Below, one piece after another: positions 11,199 through 20,152 of a stretch of 64,000 nucleotides of DNA; positions within the stretch are counted from its first letter, which is position 1; each line of letters begins with the position of its first letter. Below the pieces are notes generated by a model. That model did not search any database. It was not told the DNA's origin and saw only the letters and a list, made by a program, of their open reading frames with translations. The position numbers and the translations under genes are program-made. The stretch comes from Rhodovulum sp. MB263 (GTDB lineage Bacteria; Pseudomonadota; Alphaproteobacteria; Rhodobacterales; Rhodobacteraceae): the NCBI RefSeq assembly GCF_002073975.1, contig NZ_CP020384.1, forward strand, positions 2,728,001 through 2,792,000. Direction: 5' to 3'.

Positions 11199-11490
11199 CT
11201 GAATTTGGCGGGAATGTGTTGAAGAGATCACGCCGTCGAGGCGGGAATCCACCCGGAAATCGACACCGGATTGGGATGCAGGCACCTCAATTTGTGCTGA
11301 AATTTTATAAAAACCCCACATATCGTAGACACCAGACAGAATGCACCCCTTGAGTGCATCTGATAAAAATTTTCTCGGAAAGGATGATCTCGCCGAATGC
11401 GCGTGAACAGGTGCCGTCGGAACCGGCAAGAAAAAGGCCCCGAATCACCGATCCGGAGCCTCCGACCCAAATTTGACCATGAATTCCCGT
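11178..11490. repeat. AT-rich interval bounded by imperfect inverted repeats
   Basis: GGGAATTCATGG at 11180-11191 reappears inverted at 11477-11488, and similarity continues inward with small gaps (TCAA, then AATTTGG). Between them lies a distinctly AT-rich stretch (about 11,270-11,420) that includes a small hairpin (ATGCAC/GTGCAT near 11,341-11,360). There is no credible coding sequence. It may be a decayed miniature element or duplicated promoter DNA; the outer part of one arm carries the dcw promoter. Confidence 0.35.
11431..11460 (-). terminator. terminator of apbC
   Basis: On the minus strand GGCTCCG pairs with CGGGGCC (7 bp, one wobble) and is followed by TTTTTC, about 75-100 bases after the apbC stop codon. 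Confidence 0.6.
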
Positions 11491-11533
11491 GAGCGCGGGG
11501 GCGGGACCACCCCTGCCCGTTCCGCCTCGCGGC

Positions 11534-12640
11534 TCAGGCCATGCCGCCGCCGATCAGCCGGACAGCGATCTGCGCATAGGCCTCGGCGATGGCCCCCTCG
11601 CCCAGCGCCACCGGACGCCCGGCATCTCCCGCCTCGCGTACCTCGAGCGCCAGGGGCAGCGCGCCGAGGAAGGGCACCCCCAGCTTCTGCGCCTCGGCCT
11701 CGACCCCGCCATGGCCGAAGATATGCGCCTCATGCCCGCAATTGGGGCAGATATAGGTGGACATGTTCTCGATCAGCCCGAGTACCGGAGTCTGGAGCTT
11801 GGCGAACATGTCGAGCGCCTTGCGCGCATCCAGCAGTGCCACATCCTGAGGTGTCGAGACCACCAGGGCCCCGGTCAGTTTCGTCCGCTGGCACAGCGTC
11901 AGCTGGATGTCGCCCGTGCCCGGCGGCAGATCGACCACCAGCACGTCGAGCCGCCCCCAGTTGACCTGGCCCAACAATTGCTGAAGCGCGCCCATCAGCA
12001 TCGGACCGCGCCAGACCACCGCCTCGTCTTCCTTCAGCAGCAGGCCGATCGACATCATCGTCACGCCATGCGCCGAGACCGGCTCGATGATCTTGCCGTC
12101 GGGCGAGGCGGGGCGACGGGTCGCGCCCATCATCCTGGGCAGAGACGGACCGTAGATATCGGCATCGAGCAGCCCGACCCGGCGCCCCTGACGGGCCAGC
12201 GCCACCGCGAGATTGCTGGCCACCGTCGACTTGCCGACGCCGCCCTTGCCCGAGGCCACAGCCAGGATGCGGTCGACCCCCGACGGATTGCGTGGCCCGT
12301 CATCGGGGGTGGGGTGGCGGCCGATCCGGGGGCCCGGCTGCGCCCCCGCCTGCGGCCCCGGTTGCGGCGCCGATTTCTGCGCCGCCCCCGCCCCGCCATG
12401 CGCCGTCAGTACGATCGAGGCCCGCGCAACGCCCGCAATCGCCTCGACCGCGGCCTGGGCAGCCGCCCGCACCGGCTCCATCGCCCGGGCCGCCTCGGCG
12501 GTTTCGGCCTCGATCACGAAGCGCACCGTATCACCCTCGACAGAGAGCGCGCGGACCAGATCGCGCGAGACCAGATCGCCGCCGCCCGGCACTGCGATTC
12601 GGGACAGTTCGGCTAAAATCACATCATTGGAAAGAGGCAT
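11534..12640 (-). CDS. apbC: Iron-sulfur cluster carrier protein ApbC/Mrp
   Basis: This P-loop ATPase of the Mrp/NBP35 family binds and transfers Fe-S clusters to client proteins in the cytoplasm. The 368-residue protein has an N-terminal MIP18-like domain (about residues 1-80), a Pro/Gly/Gln-rich linker (85-118), a deviant Walker A GKGGVGKS (131-138), the VVDLPPGTGD switch (235-244), and the cluster-ligating CPNC pair (C298, C301). Length is normal for alphaproteobacterial forms. It is a single-gene unit with its own terminator, running towards the dcw leader. Confidence 0.92.
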   Translation of the reverse strand: MPLSNDVILAELSRIAVPGGGDLVSRDLVRALSVEGDTVRFVIEAETAEAARAMEPVRAAAQAAVEAIAGVARASIVLTAHGGAGAAQKSAPQPGPQAGAQPGPRIGRHPTPDDGPRNPSGVDRILAVASGKGGVGKSTVASNLAVALARQGRRVGLLDADIYGPSLPRMMGATRRPASPDGKIIEPVSAHGVTMMSIGLLLKEDEAVVWRGPMLMGALQQLLGQVNWGRLDVLVVDLPPGTGDIQLTLCQRTKLTGALVVSTPQDVALLDARKALDMFAKLQTPVLGLIENMSTYICPNCGHEAHIFGHGGVEAEAQKLGVPFLGALPLALEVREAGDAGRPVALGEGAIAEAYAQIAVRLIGGGMA

Positions 12641-12810
12641 CAGAGACTCCGTTTCGCGCGAGACCTGTCCTCTTACTTGGCCGTATGCCCCAAAAGGGCA
12701 AGAGTCGTTTCTTCCCCGCCCATTCCCGCGCCATCCGGGCAGAACCCGCCCAAAACTATGTCAGAATGACTTATGCAGTTTCCGCATGGCAGCAATTCGG
12801 CCGCGAGCCA

Positions 12811-12840
12811 TTGTGCAACTGCAGCAAAAGGGTATTTATA
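12811..12840 (+). promoter_or_regulatory. candidate promoter of the hairpin-array RNA
   Basis: TTGTGC at 12811-12816 and TTTATA at 12835-12840 are separated by 18 bases. This is the best -35/-10 pair upstream of the four hairpins and would start transcription about 45-55 bases before hairpin 1. Stress sigma factors (RpoHI/RpoHII) drive the comparable RNAs in R. sphaeroides; I cannot assign the sigma factor from sequence alone. Confidence 0.35.
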
Positions 12841-12899
12841 GGACCAACGGCGCGGACGGGACGCAACGGCATCGACCGGCAACCCACCGCCCAGAGAAA

Positions 12900-13085
12900 G
12901 GAAACCCCTCCTCCTCCCTGGGTTTCCTCATCTCGCGGCGGCACCTACCTCCTCCCAGGTGCCGCCGCACTTTTCATACGGGGCTTCGGCCCCACCGGAT
13001 ACGGCAGTATGTCTCCTCCTCCCTGACACTGCCGTTGTGCAGAACGGCGGCGCCCCCTCCTCCCTGGCGTCGCCGTTTCTCTTTT
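12900..13085 (+). ncRNA. array of four CCTCC-loop hairpins (cuckoo / CcsR-type sRNAs)
   Basis: Four stem-loops follow one another, each presenting an anti-Shine-Dalgarno loop. Hairpin 1: GGAAACCC (12900-12907) with GGGTTTCC (12920-12927), loop CTCCTCCTCCCT. Hairpin 2: a perfect 12-bp stem, 12935-12968, loop ACCTCCTCCC. Hairpin 3: CGGCAGT/ACTGCCG plus GTC/GAC, 13002-13034, loop TCCTCCTCCCT. Hairpin 4: 12 pairs with one wobble, 13043-13077, loop CCCTCCTCCCT, followed by a T-rich tract that probably terminates transcription. A GGGGC-TTCG-GCCCC hairpin lies between 2 and 3. In R. sphaeroides such RNAs (CcsR1-4) are stress-induced and made downstream of a DUF1127 gene; no DUF1127 reading frame is present here. 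The 260 bases before the array hold no gene I can support. Confidence 0.8.
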
Positions 13086-13194
13086 CCCGAACAGCCCCGA
13101 AGACAGATCCGCAGGCAGACGCCAGCCGGGCGGCGCAATGCCACGACCGACGCCGAGCGCCTGTCGTCAGATTCCGGAAGGGGCTTTATCGGGG

Positions 13195-13221
13195 AAAGGC
13201 CGCGCCTGAACGGCCCGGCCT
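13195..13221 (-). terminator. terminator of the uvrD/pcrA helicase gene
   Basis: On the minus strand AGGCCG pairs with CGGCCT and is followed by TTT, starting right at the helicase stop codon. Confidence 0.5.
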
Positions 13222-15681
13222 CTAGAAGGGAACATCGCCGGCACTGGCGGCCGCCACCACGAACCGGGCCACGACCTTCTTGGCCCCGGCCTTGTCGAAG
13301 GCGATGTCGAGCTTGTCGCCCTCGATCCCGGTCACCGTGCCATAGCCGAATTTCTGGTGGAACACCCGCGCACCGAGCTCGAAGGCCGGCAGCGCCTCGG
13401 CATCGATCGTGATGCCACGGGCGCCGTGCGACGGCGTGGAGCCTGACCGACCGGCGGTGCGGCTTTGCAGCCGCTGCCAGCCCGGCGAATTATAGACATC
13501 GGCGCGCGAGGCCCGCGCCTCGATATCCGAGACCGCCACCTGCGGCGCCGCCGCGCCATAGCCCCCGCCATACAGTCCGGGAGGCGTCAGCACCTCGACA
13601 TGGGCAGCGGGAAGCTCGTCGATGAAGCGCGAGGGCAGTTGCGACTGCCATTTCCCGTAGACCCGGCGATTGGCGGCGAAGGACACGGTGCAAAGCTCTT
13701 CGGCCCGGGTCAGCCCGACATAGCCAAGCCGCCGTTCCTCCTCGAGCCCCTTCAGCCCGGTCTCGTCCATTGCGCGCTGACTGGGGAAAAGCCCGTCCTC
13801 CCAGCCCGGCAGGAACACCACCGGAAATTCCAGCCCCTTGGCGGCATGCAGCGTCATCACCGAGATCTTGGCCCCGGTCGCCTCGCTGTCATTGTCCATG
13901 ATCAGCGCGACATGTTCGAGAAAGCCCTGAAGATTGTCGAATTCCTCCAGCGCCTTGACCAGTTCCTTGAGGTTCTCCAGCCGCCCCGGCGCCTCGGGCG
14001 TCTTGTCGGCCTGCCACATCGCCGTGTAGCCCGCCTCATCCAGAATGCGCTCGGCCAGCCCGACATGGCTCAGAGCCCCCTGCCCCGCCTCCAGCGGCAC
14101 GGCCTCGTCGTCGATCAGCATGGCGTCGTCGCCCGCCACCACCGTCGGCGCCGTGTCCAGCACCTCGCCATGCCAGCGCCAGATCGCCTCGATCAGCCTG
14201 CGCAGCTCGGCCCCGCCCTTGCCGCCTAGCCCGCCGCTTTCCAGCAGCATCCGGGCACCCTCGACCAGCGGCACGCCTTCGGCCCGGGCCATGGCCTGGA
14301 TCTTCTGCCGGGCCTTGTCGCCGAGGCCGCGCTTGGGGGTGTTCACGATCCGCTCGAAGGCCAGATCGTCGGCGGGGCTGACGGCGAGGCGGAAATAGGC
14401 CATCGCATCGCGGATCTCCATCCGCTCGTAGAAACGCGGCCCGCCGATCACCCGGTACGGCAGACCGATGGTCAGGAAACGATCCTCGAAGGCACGCATC
14501 TGGTGGCTGGCGCGCACGAGAATCGCCATGTCATCCAGCGAGAAGGGCCGCATCCCGCGGCTGCCGCCCTGCAGCGTCTCAGCCTCCTCGCCGATCCAGC
14601 GGGCCTCTTCCTCGCCATCCCAGTGACCGATCAGCCGGACCTTCTCGCCCGCCTCGGCCTCGGTCCAGAGCGTCTTGCCAAGCCGCCCCTTGTTGGCCGC
14701 GATCAGCCCCGAGGCGGCGGCGAGGATATGCGGGGTCGAGCGGTAATTCTGTTCCAGCCGGATCACCGCGGCGCCGGGAAAATCCTTCTCGAAGCGCAGG
14801 ATGTTGCCGACCTCGGCGCCGCGCCAGCCATAGATCGACTGATCGTCGTCGCCGACGCAGCAGATGTTCCTGTGCCCGCCCGCCAGAAGCCGCAGCCACA
14901 GATACTGCGCCACGTTGGTGTCCTGGTATTCGTCGACCATGATATAGCGGAACCAGCGCCGGTACTGCTCCAGAAGGTCGGGATGGGCCTGGAATATGGT
15001 CACCACATGCAGCAGCAGATCGCCGAAATCGGCCGCGTTCAGGGTCTTCAGACGGTCCTGATAGGCGGCATAGAGCCTGACGCCCCGGCCATCGAAGCCC
15101 GAGCTTTCCGAGGCCGGCACGGTCTCGGGGGTCCAGGCGCGGTTCTTCCAGTGGTCGATCAGCCCGGCCAGCTGCCGCGCGGGCCAGCGTTTCTCGTCGA
15201 TATTCGCGGCCGCGATCACCTGTTTCAGCAGCCGGATCTGGTCGTCGGTATCGAGGATGGTGAAATTCGACTTGAGCCCCACCAGCTCGGCATGGCGGCG
15301 CAGAAGCCGGACGCAGATCGCATGGAAGGTGCCGAGCCAGGGCATGCCCTCGACGGTCTCGCCCATCAGCCGCCCGACCCGCTCCTTCATCTCGCGCGCG
15401 GCCTTGTTGGTGAAGGTCACCGCCAGGATCTCGTTCGGCCGGGCCGCGCCGGTGCAGAGCAGATGCGCGATCCGCGCGGTCAGCGCCCGGGTCTTGCCGG
15501 TGCCCGCGCCCGCCAGCATCAGGACCGGGCCGTCCAGAGTCTCGACCGCCTGGCGCTGCGCCGGGTTCAGCCCGTCGAGATAGGGCGCCGCGCGCGCGGC
15601 CATGCCGCGAACGGAGGCACGAACGGAAAGGGGCGCCTCAGCGGCGGTTTCGAAAGCGTCGGAGTCGTCGATCGGGCACAT
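13222..15681 (-). CDS. uvrD: ATP-dependent DNA helicase UvrD/PcrA
   Basis: This superfamily 1A 3'-5' helicase acts in nucleotide excision and mismatch repair and in clearing RecA or stalled polymerase. The 819-residue product has the Q-motif region (LNPAQRQAVE), Walker A AGAGTGKT (57-64), the VDEYQDTN Walker B/motif II, DDDQSIYGWRGA (motif III), the QNYRS motif IV, LHAAKGLEFPVVF (motif V), and a C-terminal Tudor-like region (GARVFHQKFGYGTV). An in-frame extension of about 96 codons exists upstream, but the ATG at 15681 gives a family-like N-terminus. It has its own terminator and divergent neighbours. Confidence 0.93.
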   Translation of the reverse strand: MCPIDDSDAFETAAEAPLSVRASVRGMAARAAPYLDGLNPAQRQAVETLDGPVLMLAGAGTGKTRALTARIAHLLCTGAARPNEILAVTFTNKAAREMKERVGRLMGETVEGMPWLGTFHAICVRLLRRHAELVGLKSNFTILDTDDQIRLLKQVIAAANIDEKRWPARQLAGLIDHWKNRAWTPETVPASESSGFDGRGVRLYAAYQDRLKTLNAADFGDLLLHVVTIFQAHPDLLEQYRRWFRYIMVDEYQDTNVAQYLWLRLLAGGHRNICCVGDDDQSIYGWRGAEVGNILRFEKDFPGAAVIRLEQNYRSTPHILAAASGLIAANKGRLGKTLWTEAEAGEKVRLIGHWDGEEEARWIGEEAETLQGGSRGMRPFSLDDMAILVRASHQMRAFEDRFLTIGLPYRVIGGPRFYERMEIRDAMAYFRLAVSPADDLAFERIVNTPKRGLGDKARQKIQAMARAEGVPLVEGARMLLESGGLGGKGGAELRRLIEAIWRWHGEVLDTAPTVVAGDDAMLIDDEAVPLEAGQGALSHVGLAERILDEAGYTAMWQADKTPEAPGRLENLKELVKALEEFDNLQGFLEHVALIMDNDSEATGAKISVMTLHAAKGLEFPVVFLPGWEDGLFPSQRAMDETGLKGLEEERRLGYVGLTRAEELCTVSFAANRRVYGKWQSQLPSRFIDELPAAHVEVLTPPGLYGGGYGAAAPQVAVSDIEARASRADVYNSPGWQRLQSRTAGRSGSTPSHGARGITIDAEALPAFELGARVFHQKFGYGTVTGIEGDKLDIAFDKAGAKKVVARFVVAAASAGDVPF

Positions 15682-15766
15682 GGCGACCAATCTAGCGCGG
15701 CCCGGCGATGAGTTAAAGAAGTGTTCCCATTCCGTTCCTGTTTTCGGGCATTTTTTGCCGCCGTCG

Positions 15767-15795
15767 TTGCAATTTCGCGCATAAGGCGAATAGTC
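15767..15795 (+). promoter_or_regulatory. candidate promoter of the lipoprotein gene
   Basis: TTGCAA at 15767-15772 and ATAGTC at 15790-15795 with a 17-base spacer, 25 bases before the ATG at 15821 and its AAAGAGA ribosome site. Confidence 0.4.
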
Positions 15796-15820
15796 GGAAC
15801 AAACAGGGGCGAAAAAGAGA

Positions 15821-16147
15821 ATGAGTCGATACCGCATCCTTCTGTCAGGCTTGGCACTGGCCGCTCTGGCCGCCTGCGGCACGCCGGAACGGCCGGAAAA
15901 CGGCGTTCCGAAGGTCATCACCCCCGAAATGCTGCCGCAGCCGCCCGAGGCTTCGGCCCCCGCCTGCACCGCCGAGATGGCCGCCCGTTTCCATCAGCCC
16001 GAAGCGGGCATCTTCCGGATCGGCAGCGGCCGCACCGCCGCCGGGTTCTGGATCGACATGAAGATGGCCGGACGCGACGGCACCTGGCGCTGTCAGACCA
16101 CCCGCGACGGCCGCGTCCTCACCGTCACCCCGCTGTCAATGTCCTGA
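15821..16147 (+). CDS. small lipoprotein of unknown function
   Basis: The 108-residue product begins with a classic lipoprotein signal (MSRYRILLSGLALAALAAC) whose lipobox LAAC would be lipidated at Cys19. The mature part is short, proline-rich at first (ITPEMLPQPPEASAP), then has a small domain with two cysteines (about positions 49 and 90) that could form a disulfide in the periplasm. I do not recognise a named family. Its end overlaps the end of the convergent gene at 16136-16549 by 12 bases. Confidence 0.72.
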   Translation: MSRYRILLSGLALAALAACGTPERPENGVPKVITPEMLPQPPEASAPACTAEMAARFHQPEAGIFRIGSGRTAAGFWIDMKMAGRDGTWRCQTTRDGRVLTVTPLSMS

Positions 16148-16549
16148 AGTGGCGCCGTCGCGAAGGACCGGCAGGTCCGGGCCCTTGCGCCCAGGCCGCT
16201 CTCGCTGCCAGCGCAGCAGGAAACCGGCATCGAGCGCCAGGTAGCTGACCCCCGCCATCCCTGCCACCGTGCGAACCTGGAATTCGGCCGGTTCCTCGCG
16301 GCCATCGGTGTCGATCATCACGATCATCGGCAGCTTGCCGGTCAGATGCGCCGCGAACAGCGACTGATGCAGCGAATCGTAGGCGGAGCGGCGCCCGTCG
16401 AGCCCAACCTCGATCACATGGGTCGGGGTCTCGCAATCGACCCGGACATGGCGCGCCTCGCCCGCGACGACATAGCCGTGGCGGGTCTCGGTCTCGCCCC
16501 CGAGGACGAGCGCACAGAGGATCGCGGCAAGTTCGACTTCGCTGGGCAT
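16136..16549 (-). CDS. conserved hypothetical protein
   Basis: This 137-residue protein has no signal peptide and no long hydrophobic helix. It reads as a mixed alpha/beta domain: a hydrophobic N-terminal helix (LAAILCALVLGG), strands around VDCETPTHVIEVGLDG and LPMIVMIDTDGREEPAEFQV, and a basic C-terminus. The segment CETPTHVIEVGLDGRRSAYDS resembles short nuclease-like or holliday-resolvase-like folds, but I see no complete active site and assign no function. It is convergent with the lipoprotein gene and divergent from the pyruvate carboxylase gene. Confidence 0.6.
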   Translation of the reverse strand: MPSEVELAAILCALVLGGETETRHGYVVAGEARHVRVDCETPTHVIEVGLDGRRSAYDSLHQSLFAAHLTGKLPMIVMIDTDGREEPAEFQVRTVAGMAGVSYLALDAGFLLRWQRERPGRKGPDLPVLRDGATSGH

Positions 16550-16708
16550 GCGGAACCGATACCCTGCCCGCCCCGGAGGTCAAGCGACCGGTCCCATCAT
16601 GGTCTACAGCCCCGTTCACACTTGCTTCGCCGCAACGCAGCTTTATACCGACAGAAATCAGCCGCGATCCGATGTCACGGCCCGAAACGACCCCAGGGAG
16701 GCCCCAAC

Positions 16709-19700
16709 TTGACCGACTTCAACAAGGTTCTCGTCGCCAACCGAGGCGAGATCGCCATCCGCGTGATGCGCGCCGCCAACGAGCTGGGCAAGCGCACCGT
16801 CGCGGTCTATGCCGAAGAAGACAAGCTGGGGTTGCACCGGTTCAAGGCCGACGAGGCCTACAAGATCGGCGAGGGGCTGGGCCCGGTCCAGGCCTATCTC
16901 TCGATCGAGGAAATCATCCGCGTCGCCAAGATGTCGGGCGCCGACGCGATCCATCCGGGCTACGGGCTTCTGTCGGAAAACCCCGCCTTCGTCGAGGCCT
17001 GCGCCGCCGAGGGCATCGCCTTCATCGGTCCGAAGGCCGAGACCATGCGCGCGCTCGGCGACAAGGCCAGCGCCCGCAAGGTCGCGATCGCGGCCGGCGT
17101 ACCGGTCATTCCCGCGACCGAGGTGCTGGGCGACGACATGGAGGCCATCGCCAGCCAGGCCGAGGAGATCGGCTATCCGCTGATGCTCAAGGCCTCCTGG
17201 GGCGGCGGCGGGCGCGGCATGCGACCGATCCACGGCCCCGAGGAACTGGCCGAGAAGGTCCGCGAGGGCCGGCGCGAGGCCGAGGCCGCCTTCGGCAATG
17301 GCGAGGGCTATCTTGAAAAGATGATCACCCGCGCCCGCCATGTCGAGGTGCAGATCCTCGGCGACAAGCATGGCACGATCTACCATCTGTGGGAGCGCGA
17401 CTGCTCGGTCCAGCGCCGCAACCAGAAGGTCGTCGAGCGCGCCCCCGCCCCCTATCTGTCGGCCGCCCAGCGCGAGCATCTGTGCAATCTCGGCAAGAAG
17501 ATCGCCGAGGCGGTGAATTACGAATGCGCCGGTACCGTCGAGTTCCTGATGGACATGGAGACGGGCAATTTCTACTTCATTGAGGTCAATCCCCGCGTCC
17601 AGGTCGAGCATACCGTCACCGAAGAGGTGACCGGCATCGACATCGTCCGCGCCCAGATCCTGATCGCCGAAGGGAAAAGCCTGGTCGAGGCGACTGGCGT
17701 GGCCAGCCAGTATGATGTCGATCTGAGCGGCCATGCCCTGCAATGCCGGATCACGACCGAAGACCCGCTGAACAACTTCATCCCCGACTATGGCCGCATC
17801 ACCGCCTATCGCGGCGCGACCGGCATGGGCATCCGGCTGGATGGCGGCACCGCCTATTCGGGCGCGGTCATCACCCGCTATTACGACTCGCTGCTGGAGA
17901 AGGTCACCGCCTGGGCACCGACGCCCGAGGCCGCCATCGCCCGGATGGACCGGGCGCTGCGCGAATTCCGCATCCGGGGCGTCTCGACCAACATCGCCTT
18001 CGTCGAGAACCTGCTGAAGCACCCGACCTTCCTGAACAACGAGTATTCGACCCGCTTCATCGACGAGACGCCCGAGCTGTTCAGCTTCGAGAAACGGCGC
18101 GACCGGGCGACCCGCATCCTGACCTATATCGCCGACATCACCGTCAACGGGCATCCCGAGACGACGGGCCGGGCCAAGCCCCCGGCCGAGGCGCGCGACC
18201 CGCGCCCGCCGCTTGCCCGGCGCGAAAGCTACGCGCCCGGCACGCGGCAGATCCTGGAACAGTCGGGCCCCGAGGGGCTGGCCGAATGGATGGCGGCGCA
18301 GAAACAGCTGCTGCTGACCGACACCACGATGCGCGACGGCCACCAGTCGCTGCTGGCCACCCGGATGCGCTCGATCGACATGATCCGCGTGGCGCCCGCC
18401 TATGCCCACAACCTGCCGCAGCTCTTCAGTGTCGAATGCTGGGGCGGCGCGACCTTCGACGTGGCCTACCGGTTTTTGCAGGAATGCCCATGGCAGCGGC
18501 TGCGCGACCTGCGCGCGGCGATGCCGAACGTGATGACGCAGATGCTGCTGAGGGGCGCCAATGGCGTCGGCTACACCATCTATCCCGACAATGTCGTGCA
18601 GGGCTTCGTCAAGCAGGCCGCCGAGACCGGGGTCGACGTCTTCCGCGTCTTCGACAGCCTGAACTGGGTCGAGAACATGCGCGTCGCGATGGATGCGGTG
18701 CTCGAGACCGGCAAGCTCTGCGAAGGCACGATCTGCTATACCGGCGACATCCTCGACCCGGCCCGGGCCAAATACGACCTGCAATATTACGTCGCCATGG
18801 GCCGTGAGCTGAAGGCCGCGGGCGCCCATATCCTGGGGCTCAAGGACATGGCCGGGCTCCTGAAACCCGCCTCGGCGACGGTGCTGATCAAGGCGCTGAA
18901 GGACGAGGTCGGGCTGCCGATCCATTTCCACACCCATGACACCTCGGGCATCTCGGCCGCCACGATCCTTGCCGCGGCCGAGGCCGGCGTCGATGCGGTC
19001 GATGCCGCCATGGACGCCTTCTCGGGCGGCACCTCGCAGCCCTGCCTCGGCTCGATCGTCGAGGCGCTGCGCAACACCCCGCGCGAGACCGGCATCGACA
19101 TGGGCGCGGTGCGCGAGATCTCGGCCTATTGGGAGGCCGTGCGCCAGCAATATGCGGCCTTCGAATCGGGCCTGTCCGCGCCCGCCTCCGAGGTCTACCT
19201 GCACGAGATGCCCGGCGGGCAGTTCACCAATCTCAAGGCCCAGGCCCGCAGCCTCGGGCTCGAGGAGCGCTGGCACGAGGTCGCCGAGACCTATGCCGAG
19301 GTGAACCAGATGTTCGGCGATATCGTGAAGGTGACGCCCTCCTCGAAGGTGGTGGGCGACATGGCGCTGATGATGGTCAGTCAGGGCCTGACCCGGGCCG
19401 AGGTCGAGGACCCGTCGCATGACGTGGCCTTCCCCGATTCCGTGATCGACATGATGCGCGGCAATCTCGGCCAGCCCCCGGGCGGCTTCCCCGAGGCGAT
19501 CCGCCGGAAGGTGCTCAAGGGCGAGGAACCCTTCACCGACCGGCCCGGCAAGCATGTGCCCGCGGCCGATATCGGCAAGATCCGCGCCGAGATCGAGGCC
19601 CAGTTCGAGGACCTGACCTTCGACAACGAGGACCTGAACGGCTATCTGATGTATCCCAAGGTCTTCACCGATTATGCCACGCGGCACCTGCAATACGGGC

Positions 19701-20152
19701 CGGTGCGCACCCTGCCCACCCGCACCTTCTTCTACGGGATGGAGCCGGGCGAGGAGATCGAGGCCGAGATCGACCCAGGCAAGACCCTGGTGATCCGGCT
19801 GCAGGCGGTGGGCGAGACCGCCGAGGATGGCGAGGCGCGGGTCTTCTTCGAGCTGAACGGCCAGCCCAGGGTGATCCGGGTGCCGAACCGCAGGGCCAAG
19901 GCCAGCGTCGCCCGCCGTCCCAAGGCCGAGCTCGGCAACCCGGCCCATGTCGGCGCGCCGATGCCGGGGGCGGTGGCGACCGTCGCCGTGGCCGCCGGGC
20001 AGGAGGTCAAGGAGGGCGATCTGCTGCTGACCATCGAGGCGATGAAGATGGAAACCGGCCTGCACGCGGAACGCGACGGCAGGATCAAGGCCGTCCATGT
20101 CGCGCCGGGCCAGCAGATCGATGCCAAGGACCTCTTGATAGAGTTCGAATGA
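16709..20152 (+). CDS. pyc: Pyruvate carboxylase
   Basis: This biotin enzyme makes oxaloacetate from pyruvate and bicarbonate using ATP, replenishing the TCA cycle. The 1,147-residue protein has a biotin carboxylase domain with ATP-grasp (VLVANRGEIAIRVMRAA at the start, GGGGRGMR near 165, EVNPRVQVEHTVTEE near 291), a carboxyltransferase domain (DTTMRDGHQSLLATRMR, with the catalytic LKDMAGLLKP region) and a C-terminal biotinyl domain with EAMKMET, the biotin attached at about Lys1113. The frame is open upstream to 16346, but the TTG at 16709 with AGGGAGG seven bases before it gives the exact family N-terminus; the start is therefore probably TTG. It overlaps the next gene as ATGA. Confidence 0.96.
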   Translation: MTDFNKVLVANRGEIAIRVMRAANELGKRTVAVYAEEDKLGLHRFKADEAYKIGEGLGPVQAYLSIEEIIRVAKMSGADAIHPGYGLLSENPAFVEACAAEGIAFIGPKAETMRALGDKASARKVAIAAGVPVIPATEVLGDDMEAIASQAEEIGYPLMLKASWGGGGRGMRPIHGPEELAEKVREGRREAEAAFGNGEGYLEKMITRARHVEVQILGDKHGTIYHLWERDCSVQRRNQKVVERAPAPYLSAAQREHLCNLGKKIAEAVNYECAGTVEFLMDMETGNFYFIEVNPRVQVEHTVTEEVTGIDIVRAQILIAEGKSLVEATGVASQYDVDLSGHALQCRITTEDPLNNFIPDYGRITAYRGATGMGIRLDGGTAYSGAVITRYYDSLLEKVTAWAPTPEAAIARMDRALREFRIRGVSTNIAFVENLLKHPTFLNNEYSTRFIDETPELFSFEKRRDRATRILTYIADITVNGHPETTGRAKPPAEARDPRPPLARRESYAPGTRQILEQSGPEGLAEWMAAQKQLLLTDTTMRDGHQSLLATRMRSIDMIRVAPAYAHNLPQLFSVECWGGATFDVAYRFLQECPWQRLRDLRAAMPNVMTQMLLRGANGVGYTIYPDNVVQGFVKQAAETGVDVFRVFDSLNWVENMRVAMDAVLETGKLCEGTICYTGDILDPARAKYDLQYYVAMGRELKAAGAHILGLKDMAGLLKPASATVLIKALKDEVGLPIHFHTHDTSGISAATILAAAEAGVDAVDAAMDAFSGGTSQPCLGSIVEALRNTPRETGIDMGAVREISAYWEAVRQQYAAFESGLSAPASEVYLHEMPGGQFTNLKAQARSLGLEERWHEVAETYAEVNQMFGDIVKVTPSSKVVGDMALMMVSQGLTRAEVEDPSHDVAFPDSVIDMMRGNLGQPPGGFPEAIRRKVLKGEEPFTDRPGKHVPAADIGKIRAEIEAQFEDLTFDNEDLNGYLMYPKVFTDYATRHLQYGPVRTLPTRTFFYGMEPGEEIEAEIDPGKTLVIRLQAVGETAEDGEARVFFELNGQPRVIRVPNRRAKASVARRPKAELGNPAHVGAPMPGAVATVAVAAGQEVKEGDLLLTIEAMKMETGLHAERDGRIKAVHVAPGQQIDAKDLLIEFE

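Noticed and set aside
12754-12900. DUF1127 protein gene before the hairpin array
   Set aside because: The open frame starting at the ATG near 12,770 gives a sequence without the helical RR-type DUF1127 core and runs through the hairpins.
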